From: Gluconobacter cerevisiae
GTDB taxonomy: Bacteria > Pseudomonadota > Alphaproteobacteria > Acetobacterales > Acetobacteraceae
Length of the DNA: 64,000 nt
Assembly: GCF_015244675.1 (NCBI RefSeq)
Contig: NZ_JABCQO010000007.1
Span: forward strand, 62,001 to 126,000
Reading direction: 5' to 3'
Program-made: the position numbers and the translations under genes
In this document: in pieces, positions 36,045-44,853 of the stretch
Layout: each line of letters starts with the position of its first letter
How positions within the stretch are numbered: the first letter of the stretch is position 1
Notes under the pieces: generated by a model
The model's database searches: none
What the model saw: the letters and a program-made list of their open reading frames with translations, nothing else
Told to the model about the DNA's origin: nothing

Positions 36045-36994
36045 TGTCCATGCCGGATTTTCCCGTGCTTCCTTCCATGTCGCTGGTGCCATCCATGAAG
36101 CGGAAACTGCCCCTCAACACGATTTCGGCCTCCATCGCAGCGGTCGTTTTTCTGATCTCGGCCGGGCTGACAGCTCTGACGCGGCAGCCCGGCTGGGTCA
36201 TCGGTGGCGTCGTGCTGGCCCTGCTCGTGCATATGTCGCTCAAGATGTGCAATTCCTGGCAGCGTGTTCTGGTTCTGCGGGCGGGAAAGATTCAGGGACT
36301 GCGCGGTCCGGGCCTGTTCCTGATCGTGCCTTTCCTTGATCAGATTGACGCCGTTGTGGACCAACGCATCCGCACGGTGCCCGTGCATACGCGTCAGACC
36401 CTGACGCGCGATACGACACCGGTGGATGTGGATGCGGTCGTGTTCTGGATGGTGCATGATCCGCTTCGGGCCATCACGGAACTGGACAACTACGAGAGCT
36501 CGGTTTCGATGGTTGCGCTCACGACGTTGCGCGAGGTGGTTGGCAGTTCGGATCTGGCCACGCTGCTGGAAGACCGTCGCCGCATTGACGGCGAACTGCG
36601 CGACCTCATCGAAAGCAAGACCCGCGAATGGGGCGTTACGGTTCAGTCCGTCGAAATCCGCGACGTGCAGCTCCCTGACAGCCTTCAGGACGCCATGAGC
36701 CGTCAGGCGCAGGCCGAGCGCGAGCGTGCTGCCCGCGTCACGCTGGCTTCAGCGGAGCGGGAAGTGGCGCATGAACTGGCGCAGGCGGCCAAGACTTACG
36801 AAGCCGCGCCGATCGCACTCCAGATTCTTCAGATCAACCGTATTTTTGAAATGAACAAGAACCGCGGCACCACCATCCTGATGCCGACGACCATGGCGGA
36901 TGCCATGACATCCGCAACTGCCTTCGCCGCCGCGATGCAGACCGTCCAGCCGGAAGCGGGCGCCCCGACTGCGACCGGTGAGGTCAGCGGCTGA
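36044..36994 (+). CDS. Slipin family (SPFH/Band 7) membrane protein
   Basis: A 316-aa membrane protein. Two N-terminal hydrophobic segments (about residues 25-45 and 48-65) are followed by the SPFH/Band 7 domain with GPGLFLIVPFLDQIDAVVDQ, RTVPVHTRQTLTRDTTPVDV and the GVTVQSVEIRDVQLPDSLQ segment characteristic of slipins and stomatins, then a coiled-coil (AEREVAHELAQAAKTYEAAP). Slipins form oligomeric scaffolds in membranes, often with an NfeD-type partner, none of which is seen here. It is translationally coupled to the GntR gene and its 3' end overlaps gmk by 11 bp. Its exact role is unknown. Confidence 0.9.
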   Translation: MSMPDFPVLPSMSLVPSMKRKLPLNTISASIAAVVFLISAGLTALTRQPGWVIGGVVLALLVHMSLKMCNSWQRVLVLRAGKIQGLRGPGLFLIVPFLDQIDAVVDQRIRTVPVHTRQTLTRDTTPVDVDAVVFWMVHDPLRAITELDNYESSVSMVALTTLREVVGSSDLATLLEDRRRIDGELRDLIESKTREWGVTVQSVEIRDVQLPDSLQDAMSRQAQAERERAARVTLASAEREVAHELAQAAKTYEAAPIALQILQINRIFEMNKNRGTTILMPTTMADAMTSATAFAAAMQTVQPEAGAPTATGEVSG

Positions 36995-37610
36995 AGCTGG
37001 CGACCATGTCCGGCAGATTGCGCTGACGCCGCGTTGACAGCCGCGCGGCTGTCAGGATGGAGCGCGCCTGCGAAATCGCTGTGTCCAGCTCCGAATTGAT
37101 GATCGTGTGATCGAATTCGGACCAGTGGGAAATCTCGTTCAGCGCTGCCTGCATTCGCTTGGCGATTTCTTCGGGATGGTCTGAAGCACGCTTGTTCAGC
37201 CGGCGTTCCAGTTCTTCCAGCGAAGGCGGCAGAACGAACAGGCTCACCACATCGTCCGGCAGGGCCGCGCGTAGAAGGCGGTGTCCCTGCCAGTCGATAT
37301 CAAACACCATGTCATGTCCGGCATCCAGTGCTTCCTCAACTGGTGCGCGGGGCGTGCCGTAGCCTCGACCGAAGACTTCCGCCCATTCCAGAAGCTCACC
37401 ATCCGCAGCCATGCGGCGGAACTCGGCGATATCCCGAAAATGGTAATGCACGCCCTCGACTTCGCCCGGACGCGGTCCGCGCGTCGTAACCGAGACGGAA
37501 TGGCGCAGGGTCGGCTCCGAAGCGCGCAGGGCGTTGGCAATGGTGGACTTGCCCGCGCCAGACGGGGCCGAGATCACCAGACAGACGCCACGGCGGGGCA
37601 GTTGGGTCAT
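36984..37610 (-). CDS. gmk: Guanylate kinase
   Basis: A 208-aa P-loop kinase making GDP from GMP. It has the P-loop SAPSGAGKST (about residues 13-22), TTRGPRPGEVEGVHYHF for GMP binding, FDIDWQGHRLL and the arginine-rich C-terminal LID region (KRASDHPEEIAKRM). The open frame runs on to 38081, but the ATG at 37610 has AAGGAG just upstream and gives the family length; the extension would translate a repeat element and is spurious. It overlaps the convergent slipin gene by 11 bp. Confidence 0.96.
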   Translation of the reverse strand: MTQLPRRGVCLVISAPSGAGKSTIANALRASEPTLRHSVSVTTRGPRPGEVEGVHYHFRDIAEFRRMAADGELLEWAEVFGRGYGTPRAPVEEALDAGHDMVFDIDWQGHRLLRAALPDDVVSLFVLPPSLEELERRLNKRASDHPEEIAKRMQAALNEISHWSEFDHTIINSELDTAISQARSILTAARLSTRRQRNLPDMVASFSR

Positions 37611-37697
37611 GGGGTCTCCTTGGGAGTAATGAACTGGACAGGACTGTTCTGCCGAAGCGTCTAGCGTAAAGGGGGCTGTTTTGGCCAGATATTCAGA

Positions 37698-37814
37698 GCC
37701 GGTTTCAGGGCTCTGCCCTGAAACCGGCAAAGGGACGCGGTCCCTTTGAACCCATAAATTTACGAACGGGATCAAAGGGGCGAGCCCCTTTGTGGGGCGC
37801 GGGGCAACGCCCCG
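37698..37814. repeat. Four-stem palindromic intergenic repeat, copy A
   Basis: Four consecutive hairpins: GCCGGTTTCAGGGC-TCT-complement (37698-37728), AAAGGGA-CGCGG-TCCCTTT (37729-37747), CAAAGGGGC-GA-GCCCCTTTG (37773-37792) and CGGGGC-AAC-GCCCCG (37800-37814). The same plan and spacers recur at 56421-56534, where stems 2 and 3 differ in sequence but remain paired. It lies between gmk and the AI-2E-type permease, starting 88 bp past gmk's start and ending 4 bp from the permease stop. It may be a mobile or RNA-level intergenic element; a terminator role for the permease is possible, but there is no long T-run. Confidence 0.85.
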
Positions 37815-37818
37815 ATCC

Positions 37819-39090
37819 TCACGGCTCGGACTGAAGCTGCGCAACAATGGCACTACTGATCGTCCGCCGCGTCGGGCCACCCAGAACATGCCCGAGCGGC
37901 GCCAGCACTTCGATATGGTCACAGACAATCTTGAAGACCGCGAGCATCGGCACGGACAGGAACGCGCCGGAGATGCCCCACATCCAGTCCCAGAACAGCA
38001 GCGACCCCATGACGAAAACGGGATTGAGCGTGAAGCGCCGGGCCAGCAGCATGGGTGTGATGGTCTCGCCTTCCAGCACATGGATCAGCAGATAGATCGA
38101 CGGCGGCAGGAGCGCGTAAAGCAGGGAGGGGAAGCTGAAGAGTCCGACCACGAAATAGACCACCACACCCGTGAGCGGTCCGATGATGGGAATGTAGTTC
38201 AGCAGGAAGGCCAGGACGCCCCACAGAAGCGGATTGGGCATTCCCGTTGCCCAGCACTGGATCATGTTCACCAGCCCCACACCCAGATTCATCATCGTGA
38301 TCGTCACGAGATAGAGCGACACGTTCTGCTCGATCTGATTGGCCATCTCCACGAGGCGGCGTTTCTTGGCGTAGGTCGGCATAATTTCGACGCAGCGGCG
38401 CAGAAGCGTGTCGCCTTCCGTCATAAGGAAGAACAGCATCAGCAGCATTGAGAAGAAGCCGCCCGCCAGTTCACGTGTCCCCGCCAGAACGGAAGAGCCG
38501 AGCCGCGAGAGCGCCGTTTCTCCACTGATCGGTCCGGTAACGCCATGCGCCGTGCGTGCGCTGCCCGAATGACCGCTGAACATGGCGGACAGGCGCATAT
38601 AGTCGTGCTGGATCATGTCGATCGGCCCGCTGAGAACGGCCAGCTTGCTCTGTAATGCGGGGAGCGTCTGTGGTGCGCGGGTGATCCAGCCAGCAGCCGG
38701 GACGGAAATCGTTGTGGCGATTCCGCCCACGACTCCGAACATCATGACGATCAACAGCAATCCCGCCAGATGTCGGGGCAAGCGCAGACGCTGGGTGAGG
38801 AATCGCATGGGTGCGATCATCAGCAGGTTCAGCACGAGCGCAAAGACGAAGGGCAGAAGGATGGGGGCCGTGAAATACAGCGAATAGAATACGGCGAGAA
38901 TCGTCAGGATCAGGACACACATGTCCCGGATGTTCAGATGCTCGCGCAGCAGGTTGCGATCGAGCGTGGGGTCCGGAAAATCGCCGTCCGGCAGCAGCTT
39001 TTCGCCGGGCTTCTCACAGGGCTTTTCTGACGTGGACGCCGGGTCGCTACAGGCAGGGTCGGCGGAGGACGCAATGGGACGGCCGGACAT
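37819..39090 (-). CDS. AI-2E family transporter (PerM/TqsA-like)
   Basis: A membrane protein of about 423 aa with eight or so hydrophobic segments: a double N-terminal pair (VLILTILAVFYSLYFTAP), a long amphipathic middle region (about residues 150-210), and a C-terminal half with LNYIPIIGPLTGVVVYFVVG and FWDWMWGISGAFLSVPMLA. The family includes TqsA (autoinducer-2) and PerM; the substrate here is unknown. I chose the ATG at 39090; 39204 would add 38 basic residues, and neither has a strong ribosome-binding site. It is divergent from pqqA. Confidence 0.8.
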   Translation of the reverse strand: MSGRPIASSADPACSDPASTSEKPCEKPGEKLLPDGDFPDPTLDRNLLREHLNIRDMCVLILTILAVFYSLYFTAPILLPFVFALVLNLLMIAPMRFLTQRLRLPRHLAGLLLIVMMFGVVGGIATTISVPAAGWITRAPQTLPALQSKLAVLSGPIDMIQHDYMRLSAMFSGHSGSARTAHGVTGPISGETALSRLGSSVLAGTRELAGGFFSMLLMLFFLMTEGDTLLRRCVEIMPTYAKKRRLVEMANQIEQNVSLYLVTITMMNLGVGLVNMIQCWATGMPNPLLWGVLAFLLNYIPIIGPLTGVVVYFVVGLFSFPSLLYALLPPSIYLLIHVLEGETITPMLLARRFTLNPVFVMGSLLFWDWMWGISGAFLSVPMLAVFKIVCDHIEVLAPLGHVLGGPTRRTISSAIVAQLQSEP

Positions 39091-39287
39091 GTTTTTTGCC
39101 TGAAGCGAAAGACGGAGCAGACGGACCACCAGTTGACCCTGAAGATCCGCGAAAGGACACAGTTGCGTGTTCTGCCTAAAAAACCCCTTGAACTCCAGTG
39201 GCATCAGGTCACTAAATCATGAGGAGCGCCCGTGAATACGTCATCAGACGCATTTACCGGTTTATCGTAGACTCAAGGAGAACCATC

Positions 39288-39368
39288 ATGGCCTGGAACA
39301 CACCGAAAGTTACCGAAATCCCGCTGGGCGCAGAAATCAACTCGTATGTCTGCGGCGAGAAGAAATAA
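39288..39368 (+). CDS. pqqA: PQQ precursor peptide PqqA
   Basis: A 26-residue peptide, MAWNTPKVTEIPLGAEINSY followed by VCGEKK, the ribosomal precursor of pyrroloquinoline quinone. The glutamate at 16 and tyrosine at 20 are the residues joined and excised in PQQ synthesis. AAGGAG lies 7 nt before the ATG. It is too short for most gene-finders. A strong hairpin terminator lies between it and pqqB, which would let the peptide be made in excess over the enzymes, as reported for other pqq operons. Confidence 0.98.
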   Translation: MAWNTPKVTEIPLGAEINSYVCGEKK

Positions 39369-39406
39369 ACCTCTTCCCCGAGGCTCCGTCCTTGAGGAAT
39401 ATGGCA

Positions 39407-39435
39407 CGGCCGCTCCCCTTCGGAGCGGCCGTTTT
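39407..39435 (+). terminator. Terminator/attenuator between pqqA and pqqB
   Basis: A 10-bp perfect stem, CGGCCGCTCC (39407-39416) and GGAGCGGCCG (39422-39431), with a 5-nt loop and TTTT. It should end most pqqA transcripts and allow limited read-through into pqqB. Confidence 0.88.
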
Positions 39436-39482
39436 CATTCATGGGAGCCGCAGGGCGCCCGATTCAGACGGTTTGTAAAAAA

Positions 39483-40397
39483 ATGATTGATGTCATCGTG
39501 CTTGGTGCGGCGGCAGGGGGCGGTTTTCCGCAGTGGAATTCCGCAGCGCCCGGCTGTGTGGCTGGCCGCACGCGACAGGGCGCGAAAGCCCGCACCCAGG
39601 CCTCCATCGCCGTCAGCGCTGACGGAAAACGCTGGTTTATTCTCAACGCCGCGCCCGATTTGCGCCAGCAGATCATCGAGACCCCGGCCCTGCATCATCA
39701 GGGTAGTCTGCGCGGAACGCCCATTCAGGGTGTCGTTCTGACCTGCGGCGAAATCGACGCCATCACGGGGCTTCTGACTCTGCGTGAGCGCGAACCCTTC
39801 AGGCTGATGGGCAGCGACTCGACTCTCCAGCAACTGGCGGACAATCCGATGTTCGGCGCGCTCGATCCTGAGATCGTACCGCGCATCCCACTGCTTCTCA
39901 ACGAACCCATGTCCCTGATGAACAAGGACGGGATTCCCTCGGGCCTGCTGCTGACGGCCTTCGCAGTGCCGGGCAAGGCTCCGCTTTATGCGGAAGCCGC
40001 AGGCTCGAAGCCCGATGAAACGCTGGGTCTGTCTATAACGGACGGGCTGAAAACGCTGCTCTTCATTCCCGGCTGCGCACATATCACGCCGGAGATCGTG
40101 CAGCGGGTGGCTGGGGCGGATCTCGTTTTCTTCGATGGAACGCTGTGGCGGGACGACGAAATGATCCGCGCTGGGCTGAGCCCCAAGAGCGGCCAGCGGA
40201 TGGGGCATGTGTCAGTCAATGATGCCGGTGGCCCCGTTGAATGTTTCACGATGTGCGAAAAACCTCGCAAGGTCTTGATTCATATCAACAACTCCAACCC
40301 GATTTTGTTCGAAGACAGCCCCGAACGAAAAAGCGTCGAACGCGCCGGATGGACGGTTGCGGAAGACGGCATGACTTTCAGACTGGACACACCATGA
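39483..40397 (+). CDS. pqqB: PqqB, PQQ biosynthesis metallo-hydrolase-fold protein
   Basis: A 304-aa metallo-beta-lactamase-fold protein, described as an iron-dependent hydroxylase of the tyrosine in the PQQ pathway. It starts MIDVIVLGAAAGGGFPQWN, then QGAKARTQASIAVS, HHQGSLRGTPIQGVVLTCGE and, near the C-terminus, GHVSVNDAGGPVECF. The frame opens further upstream at 39441, but the ATG at 39483 gives the known PqqB N-terminus, although the ribosome-binding site is weak, which may limit expression relative to PqqA. It overlaps pqqC by 4 bp (ATGA). Confidence 0.96.
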   Translation: MIDVIVLGAAAGGGFPQWNSAAPGCVAGRTRQGAKARTQASIAVSADGKRWFILNAAPDLRQQIIETPALHHQGSLRGTPIQGVVLTCGEIDAITGLLTLREREPFRLMGSDSTLQQLADNPMFGALDPEIVPRIPLLLNEPMSLMNKDGIPSGLLLTAFAVPGKAPLYAEAAGSKPDETLGLSITDGLKTLLFIPGCAHITPEIVQRVAGADLVFFDGTLWRDDEMIRAGLSPKSGQRMGHVSVNDAGGPVECFTMCEKPRKVLIHINNSNPILFEDSPERKSVERAGWTVAEDGMTFRLDTP

Positions 40398-41113
40398 CGC
40401 TCCTCACCCCTGACCAGCTTGAAGAGAGGCTTCGGCAGATCGGTGCCGAGCGGTATCACAACCGCCATCCGTTTCACCGCAAGCTGCATGACGGCAAGCT
40501 CGACCGCGCGCAGGTTCAGGCCTGGGCGCTGAACCGCTATTATTATCAGGCCCGCATCCCCGCGAAGGACGCGACCCTCCTCGCACGGCTGCCCACGGCC
40601 GAACTGCGCCGGGAATGGCGCCGCCGGATTGAGGATCATGACGGCACGGAGCCCGGAACGGGCGGTGTCGCGCGCTGGCTGATGCTGACGGATGGTCTGG
40701 GGCTGGATCGCGACTACGTGGAAAGCCTCGACGGCCTGCTTCCGGCCACGCGCTTTTCGGTCGATGCCTATGTGAACTTCGTGCGGGACCGCTCTATTCT
40801 GGCCGCCATCGCGTCCTCGCTGACGGAGCTGTTTTCGCCCACGATCATCAGCGAGCGCGTCTCTGGGATGCTGCGGCATTATGATTTCGTGTCGGAAAAG
40901 ACGCTGGCCTATTTTACGCCCCGTCTGACCCAGGCGCCGCGGGATTCCGATTTCGCGCTGGCCTATGTCCGCGAAAACGCCCGCACGCCCGAGCAGCAGA
41001 AAGAGGTTCTGGAAGCTCTGGAGTTCAAGTGCTCCGTGCTGTGGACCATGCTGGATGCGCTCGATTATGCCTATGTGGACGGCCACATCCCGCCGGGCGC
41101 CTTCGTTCCATGA
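40394..41113 (+). CDS. pqqC: Pyrroloquinoline-quinone synthase PqqC
   Basis: A 239-aa all-helical oxidase that performs the final ring closure and oxidation of AHQQ to PQQ without a cofactor. Characteristic segments are RYHNRHPFHRKLHDGKL, WALNRYYYQARIPAKDATLL and RHYDFVSEKTLAYFTPRL, with several His, Arg and Tyr residues of the active site. Length is that of free-standing PqqC. It overlaps pqqB and pqqD by 4 bp on each side, so the operon is translationally coupled throughout. Confidence 0.97.
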   Translation: MTLLTPDQLEERLRQIGAERYHNRHPFHRKLHDGKLDRAQVQAWALNRYYYQARIPAKDATLLARLPTAELRREWRRRIEDHDGTEPGTGGVARWLMLTDGLGLDRDYVESLDGLLPATRFSVDAYVNFVRDRSILAAIASSLTELFSPTIISERVSGMLRHYDFVSEKTLAYFTPRLTQAPRDSDFALAYVRENARTPEQQKEVLEALEFKCSVLWTMLDALDYAYVDGHIPPGAFVP

Positions 41114-41397
41114 CGGACCAGTCTTGCGTCGCGGAGGAGAGCGTTCTCTCCTTCGCGCGCGGCCATCGGCTTCAGCATGATCGCGTGAGAGACCTGTGGA
41201 TCGTGCAGGCGCCTGAAAAAGCATTTGTGATTGAGGGCTCTGCGCCGCATATTCTGCAGCTTCTGGATGGGGAGCGCAGCGTCGGCGACATCATCCAGCA
41301 GCTTGCAAATGAATTTTCCGCCCCGCGTGAGGTCATCGCGAAGGATGTCCTCGCGCTTCTTTCTGAACTGACAGAAAAGAACGTCCTGCACACATGA
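41110..41397 (+). CDS. pqqD: PqqD, PQQ peptide chaperone
   Basis: A 95-aa small protein of the RRE (RiPP recognition element) type that binds PqqA and delivers it to the radical SAM enzyme PqqE. The pattern [19 protein letters not shown] and [20 protein letters not shown] is the winged-helix C-terminal part. It overlaps pqqC and pqqE by 4 bp each (ATGA), fitting the need for stoichiometric production with PqqE. Confidence 0.95.
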   Translation: MTDQSCVAEESVLSFARGHRLQHDRVRDLWIVQAPEKAFVIEGSAPHILQLLDGERSVGDIIQQLANEFSAPREVIAKDVLALLSELTEKNVLHT

Positions 41398-42464
41398 CAC
41401 TGCCTTCGCCGCCGATGAGCCTTCTGGCTGAACTGACGCATCGTTGCCCGCTTTCCTGCCCCTATTGCTCCAATCCGCTTGAACTCGAACGAAAAGCGGC
41501 GGAACTCGACACAGCCGGCTGGCGCTCCGTGCTGGAGCAGGCCGCCGAACTCGGTGTGTTGCAGGTTCATTTCTCCGGCGGTGAGCCGATGGCCCGGCCC
41601 GACCTCGTCGAACTGGTGTCCCTCGCACGCAAGCTTAACCTGTATTCCAACCTGATCACCTCCGGCGTTCTGCTGGACGAAACGAAGCTGGAGGCGCTGG
41701 ACAAGGCCGGGCTGGATCATATCCAGCTGTCCTTTCAGGACGTGACGGAGGCGGGTGCCGAGCGGATTGGCGGTCTCAAGGGCGCGCAGGCCCGCAAGAT
41801 TGAGGCGGCGCGGCTTATTCGGGCGTCCGGTATTCCGATGACGCTCAATTTTGTGGTGCACAGGGAAAATGTGGCCCGTATTCCCGAGATGTTTGCTCTG
41901 GCGCGGGAGCTTGGGGCCGGACGGGTGGAGATCGCGCATACCCAGTATTATGGCTGGGGACTGAAAAACCGTGATGCGCTTCTGCCCAGCCGTGAGCAGC
42001 TTCAGGAAGCTACACGCGCCGTCGAGGCGGAACGTGCGAAGGGTGGTCTCTCGGTCGATTATGTGACGCCGGATTATCATGCGGACCGGCCAAAACCCTG
42101 TATGGGAGGTTGGGGACAGCGTTTCGTGAATGTCACGCCTTCAGGGCGGGTGCTGCCGTGTCACGCGGCGGAAATTATTCCCGATGTTGCCTTCCCGAAC
42201 GTGCAGGACAGGACCCTGTCGGATATCTGGAACTGTTCGCCCCTGTTCAACATGTTCCGGGGGACGGACTGGATGCCCGAACCCTGCCGCTCCTGCGAGC
42301 GCAAGGAACAGGACTGGGGAGGATGCCGCTGTCAGGCACTGGCGTTGACGGGGAATGCCGCCAACACCGACCCGGTCTGTAGTCTTTCGCCATTTCATGA
42401 CCGTGTGGAAAAGGCCGTGGCGGAAGCGTCAGAAAAGCCGGAGTTGGTATACCGGCGTTTCTGA
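41394..42464 (+). CDS. pqqE: PqqE, radical SAM enzyme of PQQ synthesis
   Basis: A 356-aa radical S-adenosylmethionine enzyme that makes the carbon-carbon bond between Glu and Tyr of PqqA with PqqD. The SAM-cluster motif CxxxCxxC is [10 protein letters not shown] (Cys18, Cys22, Cys25), followed by the [15 protein letters not shown]-binding loop. The C-terminal SPASM-like region with several cysteines ([27 protein letters not shown]) binds auxiliary clusters. It is the last gene of pqqABCDE; no pqqF protease gene follows, and in Gluconobacter a TldD-type protease elsewhere is thought to substitute. Confidence 0.97.
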   Translation: MTLPSPPMSLLAELTHRCPLSCPYCSNPLELERKAAELDTAGWRSVLEQAAELGVLQVHFSGGEPMARPDLVELVSLARKLNLYSNLITSGVLLDETKLEALDKAGLDHIQLSFQDVTEAGAERIGGLKGAQARKIEAARLIRASGIPMTLNFVVHRENVARIPEMFALARELGAGRVEIAHTQYYGWGLKNRDALLPSREQLQEATRAVEAERAKGGLSVDYVTPDYHADRPKPCMGGWGQRFVNVTPSGRVLPCHAAEIIPDVAFPNVQDRTLSDIWNCSPLFNMFRGTDWMPEPCRSCERKEQDWGGCRCQALALTGNAANTDPVCSLSPFHDRVEKAVAEASEKPELVYRRF

Positions 42465-42488
42465 CAGGCGGCGCTTTTTCCGCAGGGA

Positions 42489-42968
42489 TCAGGAGCGGGC
42501 GGGCACGTTGCGCAGGAAGGCCAGTGTTTCGACGCAGGCTGCGGCGGCTTCCCGGCCTTTGTTTTCGGCATCTGCGCGGGAGCGGTCCACGGCCTGCTGT
42601 TCGGTGTAGGTTGTCAGGATGCCGAAAGCGATCGGCACTTCGGTGGCAAGCTGGGCCTGCATGATGCCGATGGTGGCACCCAGCGAGATGAACTCGAAAT
42701 GCGCGGTGTCACCCTTGATGACGCAGCCGAGGCAGATCACGCCCTCGTATTGGCCGGATTTCGCCAGACGCTGGGCCAGAATGGGGAGTTCGAACGCGCC
42801 CGGCGCGTCATAGACGTCCACATCGGTGATGCCGCGCTCTTCGAGCCATTCAAGCGCGCCGTTCTTCAGGCCACCGGTAATGCTCGTGTTGAAGCGGCTG
42901 GAGATGATGGCCACTTTCGGTACGGGAGAAAGGCGCAGATCTGGGGCTACGGGGATATGTTTGCTCAT
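42489..42968 (-). CDS. ribH: 6,7-dimethyl-8-ribityllumazine synthase
   Basis: A 159-aa enzyme forming lumazine from the ribitylaminouracil intermediate and 3,4-dihydroxy-2-butanone 4-phosphate. It shows ISSRFNTSITGGL, DVYDAPGAFELPILAQRL, GCVIKGDTAHFEFIS and GILTTYTEQQAVDR, the substrate-binding loops. Length is typical. It overlaps ribBA by 4 bp (ATGA) and is the last gene of the riboflavin operon. A single frame shift of the reading strand would not preserve these motifs, so the call is firm. Confidence 0.97.
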   Translation of the reverse strand: MSKHIPVAPDLRLSPVPKVAIISSRFNTSITGGLKNGALEWLEERGITDVDVYDAPGAFELPILAQRLAKSGQYEGVICLGCVIKGDTAHFEFISLGATIGIMQAQLATEVPIAFGILTTYTEQQAVDRSRADAENKGREAAAACVETLAFLRNVPARS

Positions 42969-44218
42969 GCCGGCTGTTCCTGAAGAAAATGGCCCATCCG
43001 TGTGCGTTTGGTCGCAAGATAGGCGCGGTTGAAAGGATTGGCTGCGATTTCCAGCCGTTCGCTGGACTGCACGTCAAAGCCGAAGCGGACGAGGTTGGAT
43101 TCCTTGTCCGGGTTGTTCGTCAGAAGGCGGAGCGAACTCACGCCCAGATGCCGCAGCAGGTCGGCTGCTGCATCCCATTCGCGGGCATCGGCGGGTAGGC
43201 CGAGGGCCTCGTTGGCCTCCACCGTATCCATGCCATGATCCTGAAGCTCGTAGGCGCGGATCTTGTTGGCCAGTCCGATCCCACGGCCTTCATGGCCTCG
43301 CAGATAAACCAGCACGCCGGATTCGGATGCTGAAATCCGCTCCAGAGCCTCGCGGAGCTGCGCGCCGCAGTCGCAGCGCATGGAGCCGAGCGCATCGCCC
43401 GTCACACATTCCGAATGCAGACGTACCAGCGGAACGCCTTTGGACGGGTTGCCCTTCACCAGCGCGACGTGCTCCACACCGTCGACGGCGCGGAAGGCAT
43501 GGATGCGCAGATCGTGGCCGCCGAAAATGCTGGGGAGAGCGGATTCGGCCACCATTTCGCCCGCAGCCGGAACCGGCGTGCAGATCAGGTCGTGGCCCGC
43601 GATGGCATCGCGTCCGTGTTCGCGGCACCAGTCCTGAAGGTCGGCGATGCTGACGATAGGCATGTTGTGGCGTGCGGCATATTTCCGCAGTTCCGGCAGA
43701 CGCATCATGCTGCCGTCATCGGCCATGATTTCGCAGATCACGCCTGCGGGCTCCAGCCCGGCCAGACGCGCGATGTCGATCGAACCTTCCGTATGACCGT
43801 TGCGTCCCAGAACGCCTTCGGGATGGGCGCGGAGCGGGAAGATGTGACCCGGTGAGACGAGATCGTCTGGCTTGGCTGCGGGGTTGGCGGCGATGACAAT
43901 CGTGCGGGCGCGGTCGGCGGCGGAAATACCGGTCGTCACGCCTGTTGCCGCTTCGATCGAGACCGTGAAGGCCGTGCCGCGCGGGTCGCGGTTGCGCGCT
44001 ACCATCGGCGGCAGGGCGAGACGGTCCGCCTGTTCGGCTTCCAGCGGCAGGCAGATCAGGCCTCGCGCCTCGCGAACCATGAAGTTGATGGCTTCCGGCG
44101 TGGCGAACTGCGCTGCCATGACCAGATCGCCCTCGTTCTCCCGGTTTTCGTCATCGACCATGACGACCATACCGCCTGCACGGATGGCCTCGATAGCGGC
44201 TTTCAGGGACGGCTTCAT
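42965..44218 (-). CDS. ribBA: Bifunctional 3,4-dihydroxy-2-butanone 4-phosphate synthase / GTP cyclohydrolase II
   Basis: A 417-aa fusion. The N-terminal part (about 1-205) is RibB with [15 protein letters not shown], and the C-terminal part is RibA with [20 protein letters not shown], whose three cysteines bind the zinc of GTP cyclohydrolase II, and [20 protein letters not shown]. Both active sites look intact, unlike some alphaproteobacterial RibBA proteins that lost the RibA cysteines. The frame opens to 44341, but the ATG at 44218 gives the expected RibB N-terminus and overlaps the ribE stop by 4 bp, so I used it. Confidence 0.96.
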   Translation of the reverse strand: MKPSLKAAIEAIRAGGMVVMVDDENRENEGDLVMAAQFATPEAINFMVREARGLICLPLEAEQADRLALPPMVARNRDPRGTAFTVSIEAATGVTTGISAADRARTIVIAANPAAKPDDLVSPGHIFPLRAHPEGVLGRNGHTEGSIDIARLAGLEPAGVICEIMADDGSMMRLPELRKYAARHNMPIVSIADLQDWCREHGRDAIAGHDLICTPVPAAGEMVAESALPSIFGGHDLRIHAFRAVDGVEHVALVKGNPSKGVPLVRLHSECVTGDALGSMRCDCGAQLREALERISASESGVLVYLRGHEGRGIGLANKIRAYELQDHGMDTVEANEALGLPADAREWDAAADLLRHLGVSSLRLLTNNPDKESNLVRFGFDVQSSERLEIAANPFNRAYLATKRTRMGHFLQEQPA

Positions 44219-44853
44219 GAGGCCACCTTTCCAATGCTGGGGGAGAACCGCAGCAGGTTCTCGACATATTTGGACAGCACATCGACTTCCACATCCATCC
44301 GGTCTCCGACCGACAGCGTGGAGAGGTTGGTGTGTTCCCATGTGTGCGGGATGATCGTCAGGCCAACTTCGAAACCGGGCTGACCGTCACGGGTGATGGC
44401 GTCGTGCAGGTCGTTCACCGTCAGGCTGATGCCGTCGAAGGTGATGGAGCCCTTTTCCACGACATACTGGCGCAGCGCTTGCGGGACGAACACGCGCAGG
44501 GCGTAGGAATCCCCGGCTTTTTCAACGCTGGCGAGGGTCGCCACGCCATCCACATGACCCTGCACGATATGGCCCGAAAGGCGCGTGCTGGCGGCGACGG
44601 CGCGTTCCAGATTGACGCGCGATCCGGCCTTGAGCTGATCCAGTGGTGTGCGGGACAGCGTCTCGCCGCTGAGATGGAAGGTGGCCACGCCTGCTGAATC
44701 GAAACTCTCGACCGTCAGACACACACCATTGACCGCCACGCTTTCGCCGAGTTCCAGATCGGGAAAGCCGGTCTCCACGGTCAGGTCCATGGCCTTGTCG
44801 CGGACGGAGGCGGCGTGGACTGTACCCAGACGCTCTATGATTCCAGAGAACAT
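44215..44853 (-). CDS. ribE: Riboflavin synthase alpha chain
   Basis: A 212-aa trimeric enzyme that dismutates two lumazines to riboflavin and the pyrimidine. Two lumazine-binding repeats are present, the first starting [12 protein letters not shown] with [14 protein letters not shown] and the second with [14 protein letters not shown] and [14 protein letters not shown]. Length is normal. It overlaps the ribD 3' end by 19 bp and ribBA by 4 bp. Confidence 0.96.
   Translation of the reverse strand: MFSGIIERLGTVHAASVRDKAMDLTVETGFPDLELGESVAVNGVCLTVESFDSAGVATFHLSGETLSRTPLDQLKAGSRVNLERAVAASTRLSGHIVQGHVDGVATLASVEKAGDSYALRVFVPQALRQYVVEKGSITFDGISLTVNDLHDAITRDGQPGFEVGLTIIPHTWEHTNLSTLSVGDRMDVEVDVLSKYVENLLRFSPSIGKVAS

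Noticed and set aside
37611-38081. N-terminal extension of guanylate kinase
   Set aside because: It would translate the palindromic repeat and part of the permease in antisense. The internal ATG with AAGGAG gives the normal protein.
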